Assembly: GCF_001688725.2 (NCBI RefSeq)
Contig: NZ_CP015401.2
Location: forward strand, 4,534,001-4,598,000
Length of the DNA: 64,000 bases
Direction of reading: 5' to 3'
Source: Bacteroides caecimuris
GTDB lineage: Bacteria; Bacteroidota; Bacteroidia; Bacteroidales; Bacteroidaceae
Part shown: positions 55,045 to 63,604 of the stretch, in pieces
How the letters are laid out: every line of letters starts with the position of its first letter
Numbering within the stretch: position 1 is the first letter of the stretch
Position numbers and translations under genes: made by a program
Notes under the pieces: model-generated
The model's input: only the letters and a program-made list of their open reading frames with translations
Databases searched by the model: none
What the model was told of the DNA's origin: nothing

Positions 55045-56085
55045 TGTCGAAGTTAATTGATCGTATACCTTTTCTGGGGTAATTAATGCAAAACGTTCTT
55101 CATAAGTTAATGTTACTTGTTGTTCCGGTGGAAGAATATCGTCGGGACTAATACCTCGGGCAAGTACGGAATTTGCAGGTAGCCACATTGATTTAGAAGC
55201 ACTTGGCGAATAAATGGCGAATGAAGGAATTTCAAGGGCTTGCGCAATGTGCCGAGCTCCTCCTTCGTTTCCGAAATAAAACGAGCAGTTGGCGCAAAGT
55301 GCTGCCAGTTGTCGTAATGAGGAAGCTTGTATGTCGATCTTGATACGTTCCGGACATCCCAATTCCTTGTAGATATTTCTTGCATCTTCTTCTTCATACC
55401 CCGGTGCATAGTTGAAGATCATTTGTATGTCCTTGTATTCTTCCAATATCCTTTTAAGAGTGGTTATCATAAACTCCGTATTCCATTTTTTATGGAGGAG
55501 CTTAGTGGTGACTCCTATTAGGAATACGGGACGCGTAAAATCTATCCCCTCCTTTTTCATATAATGTCGAAAGTCTTCTTTCTCCTGATCAGTGAGGTAT
55601 AACCTGAATTCTTTTGTATATTGAATAGGCTTGATTTTCTCTAATGGCGCTGCAAGCAATAAGTTGCGTTCTACCATATCCGTTGTCAGGCAGTTACTGT
55701 AAGTATCTGTCCGATAATTTAACAGGAAACGTGTGTATCCCTTGATTCGTCCTATCCGGAAAGGGGTATTTAATGAGAAAAGAGAGAAGAAGAGAGTCCG
55801 GATTGTAGAGCGCATATCAATGATGACATCGTATTTGTTTTGGTGTGTCACTTGCCATATTTTTTTTATATAAGCGGTGAATGGCTTATTCTCGTTCTTG
55901 TCAAAAGTAATAACTTTATCTATATCCGGATGCCCTTCATAGAGAGGGGCTATATTTTTATTCAGCACAAAGTGTATTTCTGCATCAGGAAAACTTTTTT
56001 TCAGCGTACTGCACAATGCAACAGCTAAAATAGAGTCCCCTATTTGTCTAAATCGAATAATCAGAATTCTTTTGATTGTTTTCAT
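55027..56085 (-). CDS. GT9-family glycosyltransferase (heptosyltransferase type) 2
   Basis: A second GT9 protein (352 residues) with the motif RILIIRFRQIGDSILAVALC and the donor-site segment CSFYFGNEGGARHIAQALEI then FAIYSPSASKSMW. It is only distantly similar to the GT9 protein encoded at 52864-53895, so the two probably add different residues. It is transcribed alone on the minus strand, with a -7 box at 56114-56121, and its 3' end overlaps the GT4 gene by 18 bases. Both C-termini end in a Gln-Leu-Ser. Confidence 0.9.
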   Translation of the reverse strand: MKTIKRILIIRFRQIGDSILAVALCSTLKKSFPDAEIHFVLNKNIAPLYEGHPDIDKVITFDKNENKPFTAYIKKIWQVTHQNKYDVIIDMRSTIRTLFFSLFSLNTPFRIGRIKGYTRFLLNYRTDTYSNCLTTDMVERNLLLAAPLEKIKPIQYTKEFRLYLTDQEKEDFRHYMKKEGIDFTRPVFLIGVTTKLLHKKWNTEFMITTLKRILEEYKDIQMIFNYAPGYEEEDARNIYKELGCPERIKIDIQASSLRQLAALCANCSFYFGNEGGARHIAQALEIPSFAIYSPSASKSMWLPANSVLARGISPDDILPPEQQVTLTYEERFALITPEKVYDQLTSTLRQLS

Positions 56086-56113
56086 GCTTAACTTCTTTAT
56101 GCTTTTTATTGTG

Positions 56114-56121
56114 CAAACATA
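56114..56121 (-). promoter_or_regulatory. -7 box upstream of the second GT9 gene
   Basis: The minus strand reads TATGTTTG, matching TAnnTTTG, 28 bases before the ATG at 56085. Confidence 0.5.
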
Positions 56122-56272
56122 GCAAAAAAAGCATTTATGTCTAAATATAAATGAAAAGAAAAAAGAAAAAACGACTAAAGTTGTTCACAACAGTATTTGC
56201 TATGTGTATAGAGAGTTAGCCAATCTTTGTGAGAAAAGAAAAAAATATATTCGGAATATGCCTTAATTTCTT

Positions 56273-56280
56273 TATCTTTG
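56273..56280 (+). promoter_or_regulatory. -7 box upstream of the InaA/WaaP-like kinase gene
   Basis: TATCTTTG matches TAnnTTTG and lies 38 bases before the ATG at 56319. An AGGAG ribosome-binding sequence, rare in this window, is at 56308-56312. Confidence 0.55.
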
Positions 56281-56318
56281 CTCCATCTTTGTAATTAGTA
56301 TTATATTAGGAGAGTGTA

Positions 56319-57230
56319 ATGAGAGTGATTGTAAATCCCAAGTACGCACATTTACAGAAACAGATTGAAGGCATTCCTCAGTTCTTTGAGAATGAAGGGA
56401 ATGTAGTGTATGATGGACGTAATATTTTGAAACGGGTAAATTTGGATAATGTTGATGTTGTTGTGAAAAGCTTTAAGAAGCCTCACATCATTAATCGTGT
56501 TGTCTATTCATTTTTCCGCCAATCAAAGGCTGAGCGCTCCTATATATATTCAATGGAAATCCAAAAGCATGGTTTTGATACTCCGGAGCCGGTTGCTATG
56601 ATCGAGCAATATCAAAAGGGGCTTCTTTCGCACAGTTATTATATTTGCTGTTATGATGGTGGTGAAACAGTGCGTGGTTTAATGGGTGGAGATGTGAAAG
56701 GCAATGAAGAAAGGCTATTGGCTTTCGCACGTTATACGGTAGCACTTCACCAGGCAGGTATTTTACACCTTGATTATTCCCCTGGGAATATCCTGATTCA
56801 CCATAATGAAACTGAAGGATATAGCTTCTCTTTGGTTGATGTTAATCGTATGCAGTTATTGACTGATATTGATTGTGATACTGTATGTCGCAATATGTGC
56901 CGTTTGTGTACGTCACAAGAGGCTTTGGCTTATATAATGACAGAATATGCATCTCTCCGCGGGTGGGATGTAAAATACACTGTTGAACTTTCTCTCTATT
57001 ATACCAATCAGTTCTTTAAGAGATATGTATTTCGTAGAGCTGCACGCAAAGAAACTACCAATCATATTGTTTCTCGTATTCTGTTGTTTCGTTTATGCCG
57101 ATCATGTCGTTCTCTCTTTTCTCATTCCTCAGGGGCTTATTGCTATTTTTGGAAAAAGGAGAAAGATATTTATGATATATATTTAAGAAAATATGATTAT
57201 CAAAATATCTTTTTTAAAGATTATCATTAA
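56319..57230 (+). CDS. InaA/WaaP-like lipopolysaccharide sugar kinase
   Basis: A 303-residue protein-kinase-fold enzyme. The N-lobe holds the Lys of DNVDVVVKSFKKPHIIN. The catalytic loop is HLDYSPGNILIHH (HxDxxxxN, about residues 148-160) and the metal-binding Asp is in FSLVDVNRMQLL. These features match the lipopolysaccharide kinases (InaA, WaaP, KdkA) that phosphorylate Kdo or heptose in the inner core. The placement between two glycosyltransferase units fits that role. There is no signal peptide. The C-terminus is basic and aromatic, as in membrane-associated core kinases. Its stop is one base from that of the convergent GT2 gene. Confidence 0.85.
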   Translation: MRVIVNPKYAHLQKQIEGIPQFFENEGNVVYDGRNILKRVNLDNVDVVVKSFKKPHIINRVVYSFFRQSKAERSYIYSMEIQKHGFDTPEPVAMIEQYQKGLLSHSYYICCYDGGETVRGLMGGDVKGNEERLLAFARYTVALHQAGILHLDYSPGNILIHHNETEGYSFSLVDVNRMQLLTDIDCDTVCRNMCRLCTSQEALAYIMTEYASLRGWDVKYTVELSLYYTNQFFKRYVFRRAARKETTNHIVSRILLFRLCRSCRSLFSHSSGAYCYFWKKEKDIYDIYLRKYDYQNIFFKDYH

Positions 57231-57231
57231 T

Positions 57232-58137
57232 CTACTCCCATAATTTTTTAGCAAGTCCGTCTTGAAATAAATACAATATTTTTTTTAGTTTGCTTCTGAA
57301 AATATCTCTTCTTAATTTTTTATGATAAATGTTGCATAGTCTCATTTCATCAAAAATCTCTCCTTTTTTCATCATGTCTTTTCTAAATGAGCCAGAAGTA
57401 ATTCCCCATTTCAATAAAAACTGTATATGTCCTTTATTCTTTTTTACACGCGTTGTTGAGCGGGCTTCAAAATGATATACTCTACTGTCGGAAACACCTT
57501 TGAATAGTCGTACACCTGCCATCCATAGTTTTGCTGAAAAATCAGGATCACTATACATTCCAGGTGAGTATTCTACGCTATATCCTCCTACTAAATCCCA
57601 AATGTCACGATGTACTATGTTGGGAGGAGGAGTAGCTCCGAACCAGTCATGGTGTGGTAGAGTTTTGTATTCTTTTAGTAGTTTTTCTTCCTGAAAACTT
57701 TCAGTATCTTCTCCGAAGTTGGCAGGCGCTATAACTCCTTTGTTTCCACAAGGAAAGGGCTGTATTAGTGTTGAAGAGAAAAAGAATAGTTTGTCAGGCG
57801 CCTTATTGACTTCATTCCAAAGCATCTTATCCCACTCTGGGCAAACATACATGTCGTCATTCATATAGACGATATAATCAGTCTCAACTTTAGTTCGTAA
57901 TAAATTTAATGACCAACAGATTCCTATATTTTGCTCACTATGTGTATATGTTATATTGTTTTTTTTTACCCATTCTAATGTTCCGTCGCTTCCGTCATTG
58001 ACGTGTATTAGAATTTGATGATTAAAAGTGGAATTTTTGGTAATACTTTTAAGGCATAGTTTCAGGAATGCTAAATTGTTCCATGTTGGAATTAAAATGG
58101 AAAATAGCGGTTTCTGTATTGTTACATCGTTATTCAT
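57232..58137 (-). CDS. GT2-family glycosyltransferase, last gene of the surface-glycan operon
   Basis: A GT-A fold inverting transferase of 301 residues. It starts PLFSILIPTWNNLAFLKLCL and has HVNDGSDGTLEWV, the metal-binding YIVYMNDDMYVCPEWD (about residues 90-105), and HFEARSTTRVKKNKGH near the C-terminus. The ATG overlaps the preceding GT4 stop by eight bases, indicating translational coupling. Acceptor and donor are unknown. Confidence 0.9.
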   Translation of the reverse strand: MNNDVTIQKPLFSILIPTWNNLAFLKLCLKSITKNSTFNHQILIHVNDGSDGTLEWVKKNNITYTHSEQNIGICWSLNLLRTKVETDYIVYMNDDMYVCPEWDKMLWNEVNKAPDKLFFFSSTLIQPFPCGNKGVIAPANFGEDTESFQEEKLLKEYKTLPHHDWFGATPPPNIVHRDIWDLVGGYSVEYSPGMYSDPDFSAKLWMAGVRLFKGVSDSRVYHFEARSTTRVKKNKGHIQFLLKWGITSGSFRKDMMKKGEIFDEMRLCNIYHKKLRRDIFRSKLKKILYLFQDGLAKKLWE

Positions 58138-59272
58138 ATCTGTTATTGATGTTATTATAAATATTTATGATTTGAGTAGCTTGTTTTTCTTCTGAGAACT
58201 GTTTTATGAATTCCTTTCCTTTCTCAATCATCAACTTCTTTTTCTCTGGTTTGGATAGAATCTCGTTAAATGCCCGACTGGCTTCATCTACGCTATCCGG
58301 GTTAACATATATAGAATCCGGTCCTCCTGCTTCTTCTAGGCATGACCCTGTAGCTGCGACAACGGGTATTCCGGAATGTAAAGCTTCTATGATAGGTATT
58401 CCAAAACCTTCGAAATAAGAGGGATATGCAAATATCTCAGCCAATTGATAAATAGCGGGTAAATCTCCAAAAGGCACATTGTGCATGATATGTACTCTTG
58501 GGGTTAGATTATGCTCACTGGCAAAACGCTCTATTTTTTCTGTGTAAGGTGTACGTTTGCCTACAATGACGAGGTGTATGTCTTGTGGCAATTGTGGTAG
58601 TGCTTGCACTAGTAATAAAGCATTTTTACGTTCTTCAATGCTGCCTACGTTTAATATATATTTTGGTGGCAATTGGTATTTGGAGCGTACTTCTTCTTTT
58701 TTCTCATTGCCGACGAATTGTTCGAATACGGGATCGCAACCTTGGTAGACAACCTCTATTTTATCGGCAGGGATATGGAAAAACTTGATGATATCACGCT
58801 TTGTACATTCGCTGATAGCGATTATCTTATCAGCATTCTCGCATGCTTTACGAAATTTATACGTATATATTTTCCTGTCAAGGAAATGATAGTATTGTGG
58901 GTATCTCAGGAAAATCAAGTCATGGATACTGACAATGCTTTTGATGTGGCTTTTGTGGATATTCAGCGGAAGCTCGTTGCTAAGACCATGGAATATGCCG
59001 ACTTCTTCATTTTCCAATTGACGGGTGATGCTGGATATACGCCATAGGGAACTGAATTTTCTCCAGAAAGACGTGGCAGGGTAAGCAAGGTGTAACTGCG
59101 GATACTTCTCAGTCAACATACCTAGCCTTTTATTGTTGCGCTTTTTGGGAGCGTATAGGATATACTCATTCTCTGGATAAAAACGACATAATATATCCGC
59201 AATATAGCGGCTATAATTGCCTAATCCTGTGAAGTTCTGTACAGCGCGTTTTCCGTCAAAGCCTATTCTCAT
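58130..59272 (-). CDS. GT4-family glycosyltransferase (GT-B)
   Basis: A 380-residue group 1 glycosyltransferase. The glycine-rich N-terminus is MRIGFDGKRAVQNFTGLGNY. The donor domain has KYILNVGSIEERKNALLLVQ and the EX7E signature in YFEGFGIPIIEALHSGIPVV. It is homologous in design to mannosyl- and rhamnosyltransferases, though specificity cannot be read. It lies 22 bases downstream of licD and overlaps the next GT2 gene. Confidence 0.92.
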   Translation of the reverse strand: MRIGFDGKRAVQNFTGLGNYSRYIADILCRFYPENEYILYAPKKRNNKRLGMLTEKYPQLHLAYPATSFWRKFSSLWRISSITRQLENEEVGIFHGLSNELPLNIHKSHIKSIVSIHDLIFLRYPQYYHFLDRKIYTYKFRKACENADKIIAISECTKRDIIKFFHIPADKIEVVYQGCDPVFEQFVGNEKKEEVRSKYQLPPKYILNVGSIEERKNALLLVQALPQLPQDIHLVIVGKRTPYTEKIERFASEHNLTPRVHIMHNVPFGDLPAIYQLAEIFAYPSYFEGFGIPIIEALHSGIPVVAATGSCLEEAGGPDSIYVNPDSVDEASRAFNEILSKPEKKKLMIEKGKEFIKQFSEEKQATQIINIYNNINNRYE

Positions 59273-59294
59273 TTCTATTATATGTGTTTTCTAC

Positions 59295-60107
59295 TTAGAC
59301 ATTAAAATCCCGATAAGGTTTATCCAAGTCCAAATAATGAAAATTATGTTGCCTTTGCCCGCTTTGTTTGGGGATGGTCATGTAATCCCCATATTTCCGA
59401 GTCAGGTAACTATCGTATTCTTGTACGCCCCATACCTCTTCACCTTCAAAGAAGATAGGAGTCGGAGTTCCCAATACTTCTTTTGACATAATCCCTTTCA
59501 TGCCGTCGTCATAATCGCAGACAAGGGGACTGTTGTCAAAATCATATTTAGTCATTACCTTTCTAATTTTTTTCTGTACCTCTGTGAGCGTATATAGTTT
59601 TCTGCATAATAACGGTATCCATGAGCTTGGACCTTTTCCGTGTTTGTACGGGTCACGATGAATCAGGTACAGTACCCGCTTGTAGAATTCATATTTGGCG
59701 AAATGCATTCTTTGTCTCATCCGTTTTTCTGGCACACCATCCAACGGAAATACATCAATATATACGCCACCCAAATATTTGAGATGCATGCGTTCTATTA
59801 AAGTCGTGTCTGCATCCTGTATTTTGGCAAATGGGAGAGGATACTCTTTGTCATTTTCAGCACAAACAGCTTCGTATGGTTTCGGCAACCATTCTTTGGC
59901 ATTAGCCATTAATAAATCATAATCGGCTCTTGGCATGCCGATATCCAAATCATCGTCCCAGGGAATAAACCCTTTGTGGCGGACAGCTCCCAACATCGTT
60001 CCTGCCATGATATAATAGCGTAGATTATGCTCTTTGCAAACCTTGTCTATTGCCAACAAGTTCTTCAGGATGCGAAGCTGTAAGGGACGTATATTGTAAG
60101 TAGCCAT
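59295..60107 (-). CDS. LicD-family phosphotransferase
   Basis: LicD proteins transfer phosphocholine or another phospho-alcohol from a CDP carrier to a surface glycan. The 270-residue protein has the full family motif: NLRYYIMAGTMLGAVRHKGF followed by IPWDDDLDIGMPRADYDLL, with the metal-binding DDD at about residues 51-53. YLGGVYIDVFPLDGVPE follows. The gene is immediately downstream of a LicC-like nucleotidyltransferase and an aminotransferase, which likely make its donor. No choline kinase or choline transporter is nearby, so the donor may be something other than choline. Confidence 0.9.
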   Translation of the reverse strand: MATYNIRPLQLRILKNLLAIDKVCKEHNLRYYIMAGTMLGAVRHKGFIPWDDDLDIGMPRADYDLLMANAKEWLPKPYEAVCAENDKEYPLPFAKIQDADTTLIERMHLKYLGGVYIDVFPLDGVPEKRMRQRMHFAKYEFYKRVLYLIHRDPYKHGKGPSSWIPLLCRKLYTLTEVQKKIRKVMTKYDFDNSPLVCDYDDGMKGIMSKEVLGTPTPIFFEGEEVWGVQEYDSYLTRKYGDYMTIPKQSGQRQHNFHYLDLDKPYRDFNV

Positions 60108-60125
60108 ATTTCTTTAACTTTGATA

Positions 60126-60857
60126 TTAATAAAGACTGGCTGGAATCAGCTTCTGTGCTTGTTGGAAATCTTCCACCGTGTCCAATTCGGCCGAAAAGAA
60201 CTCAGTCGTATCTATCACGTAAAAACTATACCCTTGTGGAATCAACCTTTCAAAAGCACGTTCGTAGAAAATATTATCCAACCCTTCCACTGTAATCATT
60301 GTCTCTAACTCCTGAAATAATGCCTTGGTGTATGTTGCCGACATCTTCTCGATTCCTATAGATTCGCCGATTGCTTCGGGGATAGAGCAAACCTTGCTGA
60401 TTTCGACAACTTTCTGTTCTTCGTCCGCGATAACCTTTATCTCTTCCGCTCCCAATTCATGGCGGTTGAGTGCCAATGCGTCGGCTTTGTCTGAACCAAG
60501 AAGCTTTGCCACAATTTGAGGATCGAACACGATATCGCTGTCCAAAAGCAACACTTCTTCTTCGTCGGCATAAGGTCGGGTAAGCCATAAGGAATAGATA
60601 TTGTTGGTCGATTCATATCTGTCATTATAAATAAAAGTGACCTTCCGTTCAGGATAACGTGTCTGCAGAAAATCGACTATTTGTTGTTGACGGTATCCTG
60701 TGACAATAATGAACTCGTCAAAGCCATTTTGTATCAAGGCGTCAAAAGCTCTTTCCAGCAAACATCGTTCTCCTATCTTCAGGAGACATTTAGGAGTCGT
60801 ATCGGTCAGCGGGCGTAAGCGCGAAGCTATTCCTGCAGCTAATATTACAGCTTTCAT
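60126..60857 (-). CDS. LicC-like sugar/choline-phosphate nucleotidyltransferase
   Basis: A 243-residue nucleotidyltransferase with the pyrophosphorylase signature MKAVILAAGIASRLRPLTDT then TPKCLLKIG. The YESTNNIYSLWLTR segment (about residues 83-96) is characteristic of LicC-type phosphocholine cytidylyltransferases, and LLLDSDIVFDP carries the metal-binding Asp. The enzyme would make CDP-choline, CDP-ethanolamine or a related CDP-alcohol from CTP. Its ATG overlaps the aminotransferase stop by four bases, and licD follows after 18 bases; the three genes appear to be one functional unit. Confidence 0.88.
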   Translation of the reverse strand: MKAVILAAGIASRLRPLTDTTPKCLLKIGERCLLERAFDALIQNGFDEFIIVTGYRQQQIVDFLQTRYPERKVTFIYNDRYESTNNIYSLWLTRPYADEEEVLLLDSDIVFDPQIVAKLLGSDKADALALNRHELGAEEIKVIADEEQKVVEISKVCSIPEAIGESIGIEKMSATYTKALFQELETMITVEGLDNIFYERAFERLIPQGYSFYVIDTTEFFSAELDTVEDFQQAQKLIPASLY

Positions 60858-61906
60858 TTAGAGGCTATTTCTTTGATTGTATCTATAACGATCCGGTTCT
60901 GTTCTGGACGTCCCAATGTAATGCGCAAGTGGGTGTTGATATCCGGTTCATTCATGAATTTAATTTTGTAACTCTGTTCGGCAAAAGCCTTTTGTAAAGC
61001 CTCTTTTAGCTCTATCGGATATTTGATTAAAATGAAATTGGCAACCGATTCATATACCTTGAATCCGGGTAACACGCCGATTTCCTTTTCGTAACGCTCA
61101 CGGTCTTCGTTCATCAGTTTGGCGATGTTGCGGTAGTGTGCGTCCGATTTAAGAGCTGCAATGGCGATATCTTCGGATATCCGGTTGTATCCCAGATATT
61201 TATTGCTGTATCTGCTGAATTTTTCCAGTTCCTTACTCATAAATCCGAATCCCATACGCAAGCCGGGCAATCCATAAAATTTGGACAAAGTACGAGAGAA
61301 AATCAGATTCGGATATTTATTAACCAGCTTTTTGATATAACTAGTATCGGTTGAAACGAAAGAAGCGTATGCCTCGTCTATCAACACTTTGGTGCTGGCC
61401 GGCACTTCTGCCAGCAGTTCGTCCAACTCTTCCGGTGTCAGACCGTTTCCAGTCGGATTATTCGGAGATGCAAGCAGCAGAATCTTCGGATTCTCTTTCT
61501 GTATCATCTCTTTTAGGGCTACGAAGTCATATTTGAATGTGTTACCGTCTTCGTAGAGAGGATATTGTAGCGTACGCCCATTCACTTCGTCCGCGATAGA
61601 TTTATAATACCACCATGAGAATTTAGGAATCAGCATCGTTTTATTGCCGTCTTCTTCCGTCAGGAAGAAATGAACGGCTTGTTTCAGAATGTCTTCTCCA
61701 CCGTATCCCAATAAAACTTGCGTCTCGTCGATGTTGTATGATTCAGATAAGAAAACAGATAATATACTCTTTTTCCCTTCATCATAAATGCGGGTGTAAA
61801 AGCAAAGCTTGTTTATGTCGAAGTTTTTTAGTGCTTCTACCACCTCTTCAGAAGGTGCGTAATTAAATTCGTTTCGATCCAGAAAATTCAATTTCTTTTG
61901 TTCCAT
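60854..61906 (-). CDS. HisC/CobD-like class I/II aminotransferase (PLP enzyme) in the LicC-LicD unit
   Basis: A 350-residue fold-type I PLP enzyme. The PLP Lys is in FSRTLSKFYGLPGLRMGF; LLLASPNNPTGNGLT and KVLIDEAYASF are the usual PLP-ring and phosphate contacts, and LRITLGRPEQN holds the carboxylate-binding Arg. The closest relatives by motif are histidinol-phosphate aminotransferases and CobD-type threonine-phosphate decarboxylases. No histidine-synthesis genes are nearby, whereas the four-base overlap with the LicC-like gene ties it to CDP-alcohol synthesis. It could transaminate or decarboxylate a phospho-amino acid to give the LicC substrate; this is inference. Confidence 0.87.
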   Translation of the reverse strand: MEQKKLNFLDRNEFNYAPSEEVVEALKNFDINKLCFYTRIYDEGKKSILSVFLSESYNIDETQVLLGYGGEDILKQAVHFFLTEEDGNKTMLIPKFSWWYYKSIADEVNGRTLQYPLYEDGNTFKYDFVALKEMIQKENPKILLLASPNNPTGNGLTPEELDELLAEVPASTKVLIDEAYASFVSTDTSYIKKLVNKYPNLIFSRTLSKFYGLPGLRMGFGFMSKELEKFSRYSNKYLGYNRISEDIAIAALKSDAHYRNIAKLMNEDRERYEKEIGVLPGFKVYESVANFILIKYPIELKEALQKAFAEQSYKIKFMNEPDINTHLRITLGRPEQNRIVIDTIKEIASK

Positions 61907-61911
61907 ATTTG

Positions 61912-62718
61912 TTATTCAATTTTTTTCTTGGCTAAATACTGGTCAACTCCTTTGGAGCACCAAGTACGTTTTTCTTCAATTGTCCGTTGTAGTATCTCGT
62001 TGTTAATATTGAATTGTGCCCGTGAATTGTCCTGATGATACAGATGAAAGACAATTCCTGCATTTTTGATAATACGTTTACGGATACCGGCATTAATAAG
62101 CCGACAGGCAATTTCGCTATCTTCACGTCCCCAGCCGATCATGCTCTCATCATATCCGTTGACCATTAACAAGTCGCTTTTCCAGAATCCCATATTACAG
62201 CCGCGTACATACAGTAGGTCTGTCCGGTGATAGTTTTGTAGAAGCCATGTTAGCAATCCCCAGCGTATTCCGTTGAGTCGGTTATGCACTCCTTTGTTAC
62301 GGATTGAAACTTGTATGCTTCGTTCTGCTATTAATTTTTCCGAGAGTTCCGGTTGTATGTTAAGTCTGCTGCCACTCACAAAACTATTTTTGCGTGCAAA
62401 GCGTTTGTGGTCTTTGACAAAATGACGATTTAAAATAATATCTCCGTCAATCTGAATGATGTAGTCCATACTAGCTTTTGCAATGGCTTTATTTCTGATG
62501 GCAGTCAGTCTGAAACCATTATCCTCATGCCAGACGTGTATCACTGGCACGGGAGATTCCTTCTGAAACTCCTTTACCACTTTTATGGTTTCTTCTCCGG
62601 AACCGTCGTCTGCTATCAGCACCTCGTCGGGGAGTGTTGACTGCTGAAGTACACTTTTCAGACAAAGCTCTAATGCTTTGGGTGAATTGTATGTTGATAT
62701 AATTAGCGAAACTGTCAT
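61912..62718 (-). CDS. GT2-family glycosyltransferase with galactosyltransferase-type C-terminal motif, copy A
   Basis: A 268-residue GT-A transferase. The N-terminus is MTVSLIISTYNSPKALELCL, the metal-binding motif is IIQIDGDIILNRHFVKDH (about residues 89-106), and the C-terminal motif is MIGWGREDSEIACRLINAG, typical of the Glyco_transf_7C group. It is a clear paralogue of the neighbouring gene at 62731-63531, with the same order and spacing of motifs, so the pair likely arose by tandem duplication. It lies five bases upstream of the aminotransferase gene. Confidence 0.92.
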   Translation of the reverse strand: MTVSLIISTYNSPKALELCLKSVLQQSTLPDEVLIADDGSGEETIKVVKEFQKESPVPVIHVWHEDNGFRLTAIRNKAIAKASMDYIIQIDGDIILNRHFVKDHKRFARKNSFVSGSRLNIQPELSEKLIAERSIQVSIRNKGVHNRLNGIRWGLLTWLLQNYHRTDLLYVRGCNMGFWKSDLLMVNGYDESMIGWGREDSEIACRLINAGIRKRIIKNAGIVFHLYHQDNSRAQFNINNEILQRTIEEKRTWCSKGVDQYLAKKKIE

Positions 62719-62730
62719 AGGTTTAGTACG

Positions 62731-63531
62731 TTAGATTTCTTCAAGTCCGTTATTCGTTCTGGTTATTTTTTCCTCTTTAATTTTCTGCATAAACTCCCGG
62801 TGGTGAGGTTCCTCTTTTCGGGAAAGCTGTTTGTGATATAAATGATAGGCGATAGCAGAGAATTTAATGATTTTTTTCTGTCTGCCTAGATTTACTAACC
62901 TCCAGCTTAGTTCTTCGTCTTCATGTCCCCATCCTTGCAAGTTGTTGTCGTATCCATTAATAGCAACAAGATCTTTTTTCCAGAAAGACATATTGCAACC
63001 CTTCACTCTTCTTCCTGATAGTTCTTTGCGGGTTGCAAACTGCGCGATCCTAGGATGAAACCGTAAGGCATTTGTCGGTTGCTTCATTATTAACCGGAGT
63101 TTATTAGTTATTGATAATTTCTCTTTATCAAGTATAGATACAGTTGTTTGGGCATTAAGGTTCGCTCGAGTCCCTCTGATAAAACACCCTTCTTCAGCCA
63201 TACGTATATGATCCTCAATGAAATGAGGAGTGGCTATAATATCTCCGTCGATTTGAATGATGTAAGGGGCGGAAGCCTTTCGTATAGCTCTATTCAACAC
63301 AATCGTTTTACGGAATCCTTTATCTTCGTGCCATTCATGAAATATTGGAAAAGAAACTTTTTGTGCAAAATCATGTATGAGTTTTGCAGTTCTTTCGTCA
63401 GAACCATCATCCGCGATGATAATTTCAGTAGGCAATATCGTCTGTTTTAAAATGCTCTTCAGGCAGAGTCTCAAAGCCTCCGGCCAATTGTATGTAGCAA
63501 TGATTAGCGATATTGTGACTTCTTTTTTCAT
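62731..63531 (-). CDS. GT2-family glycosyltransferase with galactosyltransferase-type C-terminal motif, copy B
   Basis: A 266-residue paralogue of the next gene. Motifs are EVTISLIIATYNWPEALRLC, IIQIDGDIIATPHFIEDH, VKGCNMSFWKKDLVAINGYD and LQGWGHEDEELSWRLVNLG. The frame extends to 63564, but ATG 63531 lies after the -7 box at 63562-63569. It is the first gene of the eight-gene minus-strand operon wholly inside the window. Related enzymes include the chondroitin- and heparosan-synthase type transferases, but specificity is unknown. Confidence 0.92.
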   Translation of the reverse strand: MKKEVTISLIIATYNWPEALRLCLKSILKQTILPTEIIIADDGSDERTAKLIHDFAQKVSFPIFHEWHEDKGFRKTIVLNRAIRKASAPYIIQIDGDIIATPHFIEDHIRMAEEGCFIRGTRANLNAQTTVSILDKEKLSITNKLRLIMKQPTNALRFHPRIAQFATRKELSGRRVKGCNMSFWKKDLVAINGYDNNLQGWGHEDEELSWRLVNLGRQKKIIKFSAIAYHLYHKQLSRKEEPHHREFMQKIKEEKITRTNNGLEEI

Positions 63532-63561
63532 ATTCCGAATATCTAACGAAGAATAAATGTG

Positions 63562-63569
63562 CAAATATA
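63562..63569 (-). promoter_or_regulatory. -7 box upstream of the GT2-aminotransferase-LicC-LicD operon
   Basis: The minus strand reads TATATTTG, matching TAnnTTTG, 30 bases before the ATG at 63531. It lies after the stop of the partial GT2 gene, so the operon may be transcribed separately from it. Confidence 0.5.
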
Positions 63570-63604
63570 CATTACTATCCTCAGAATAGCAATTATTTAG
63601 GGAT

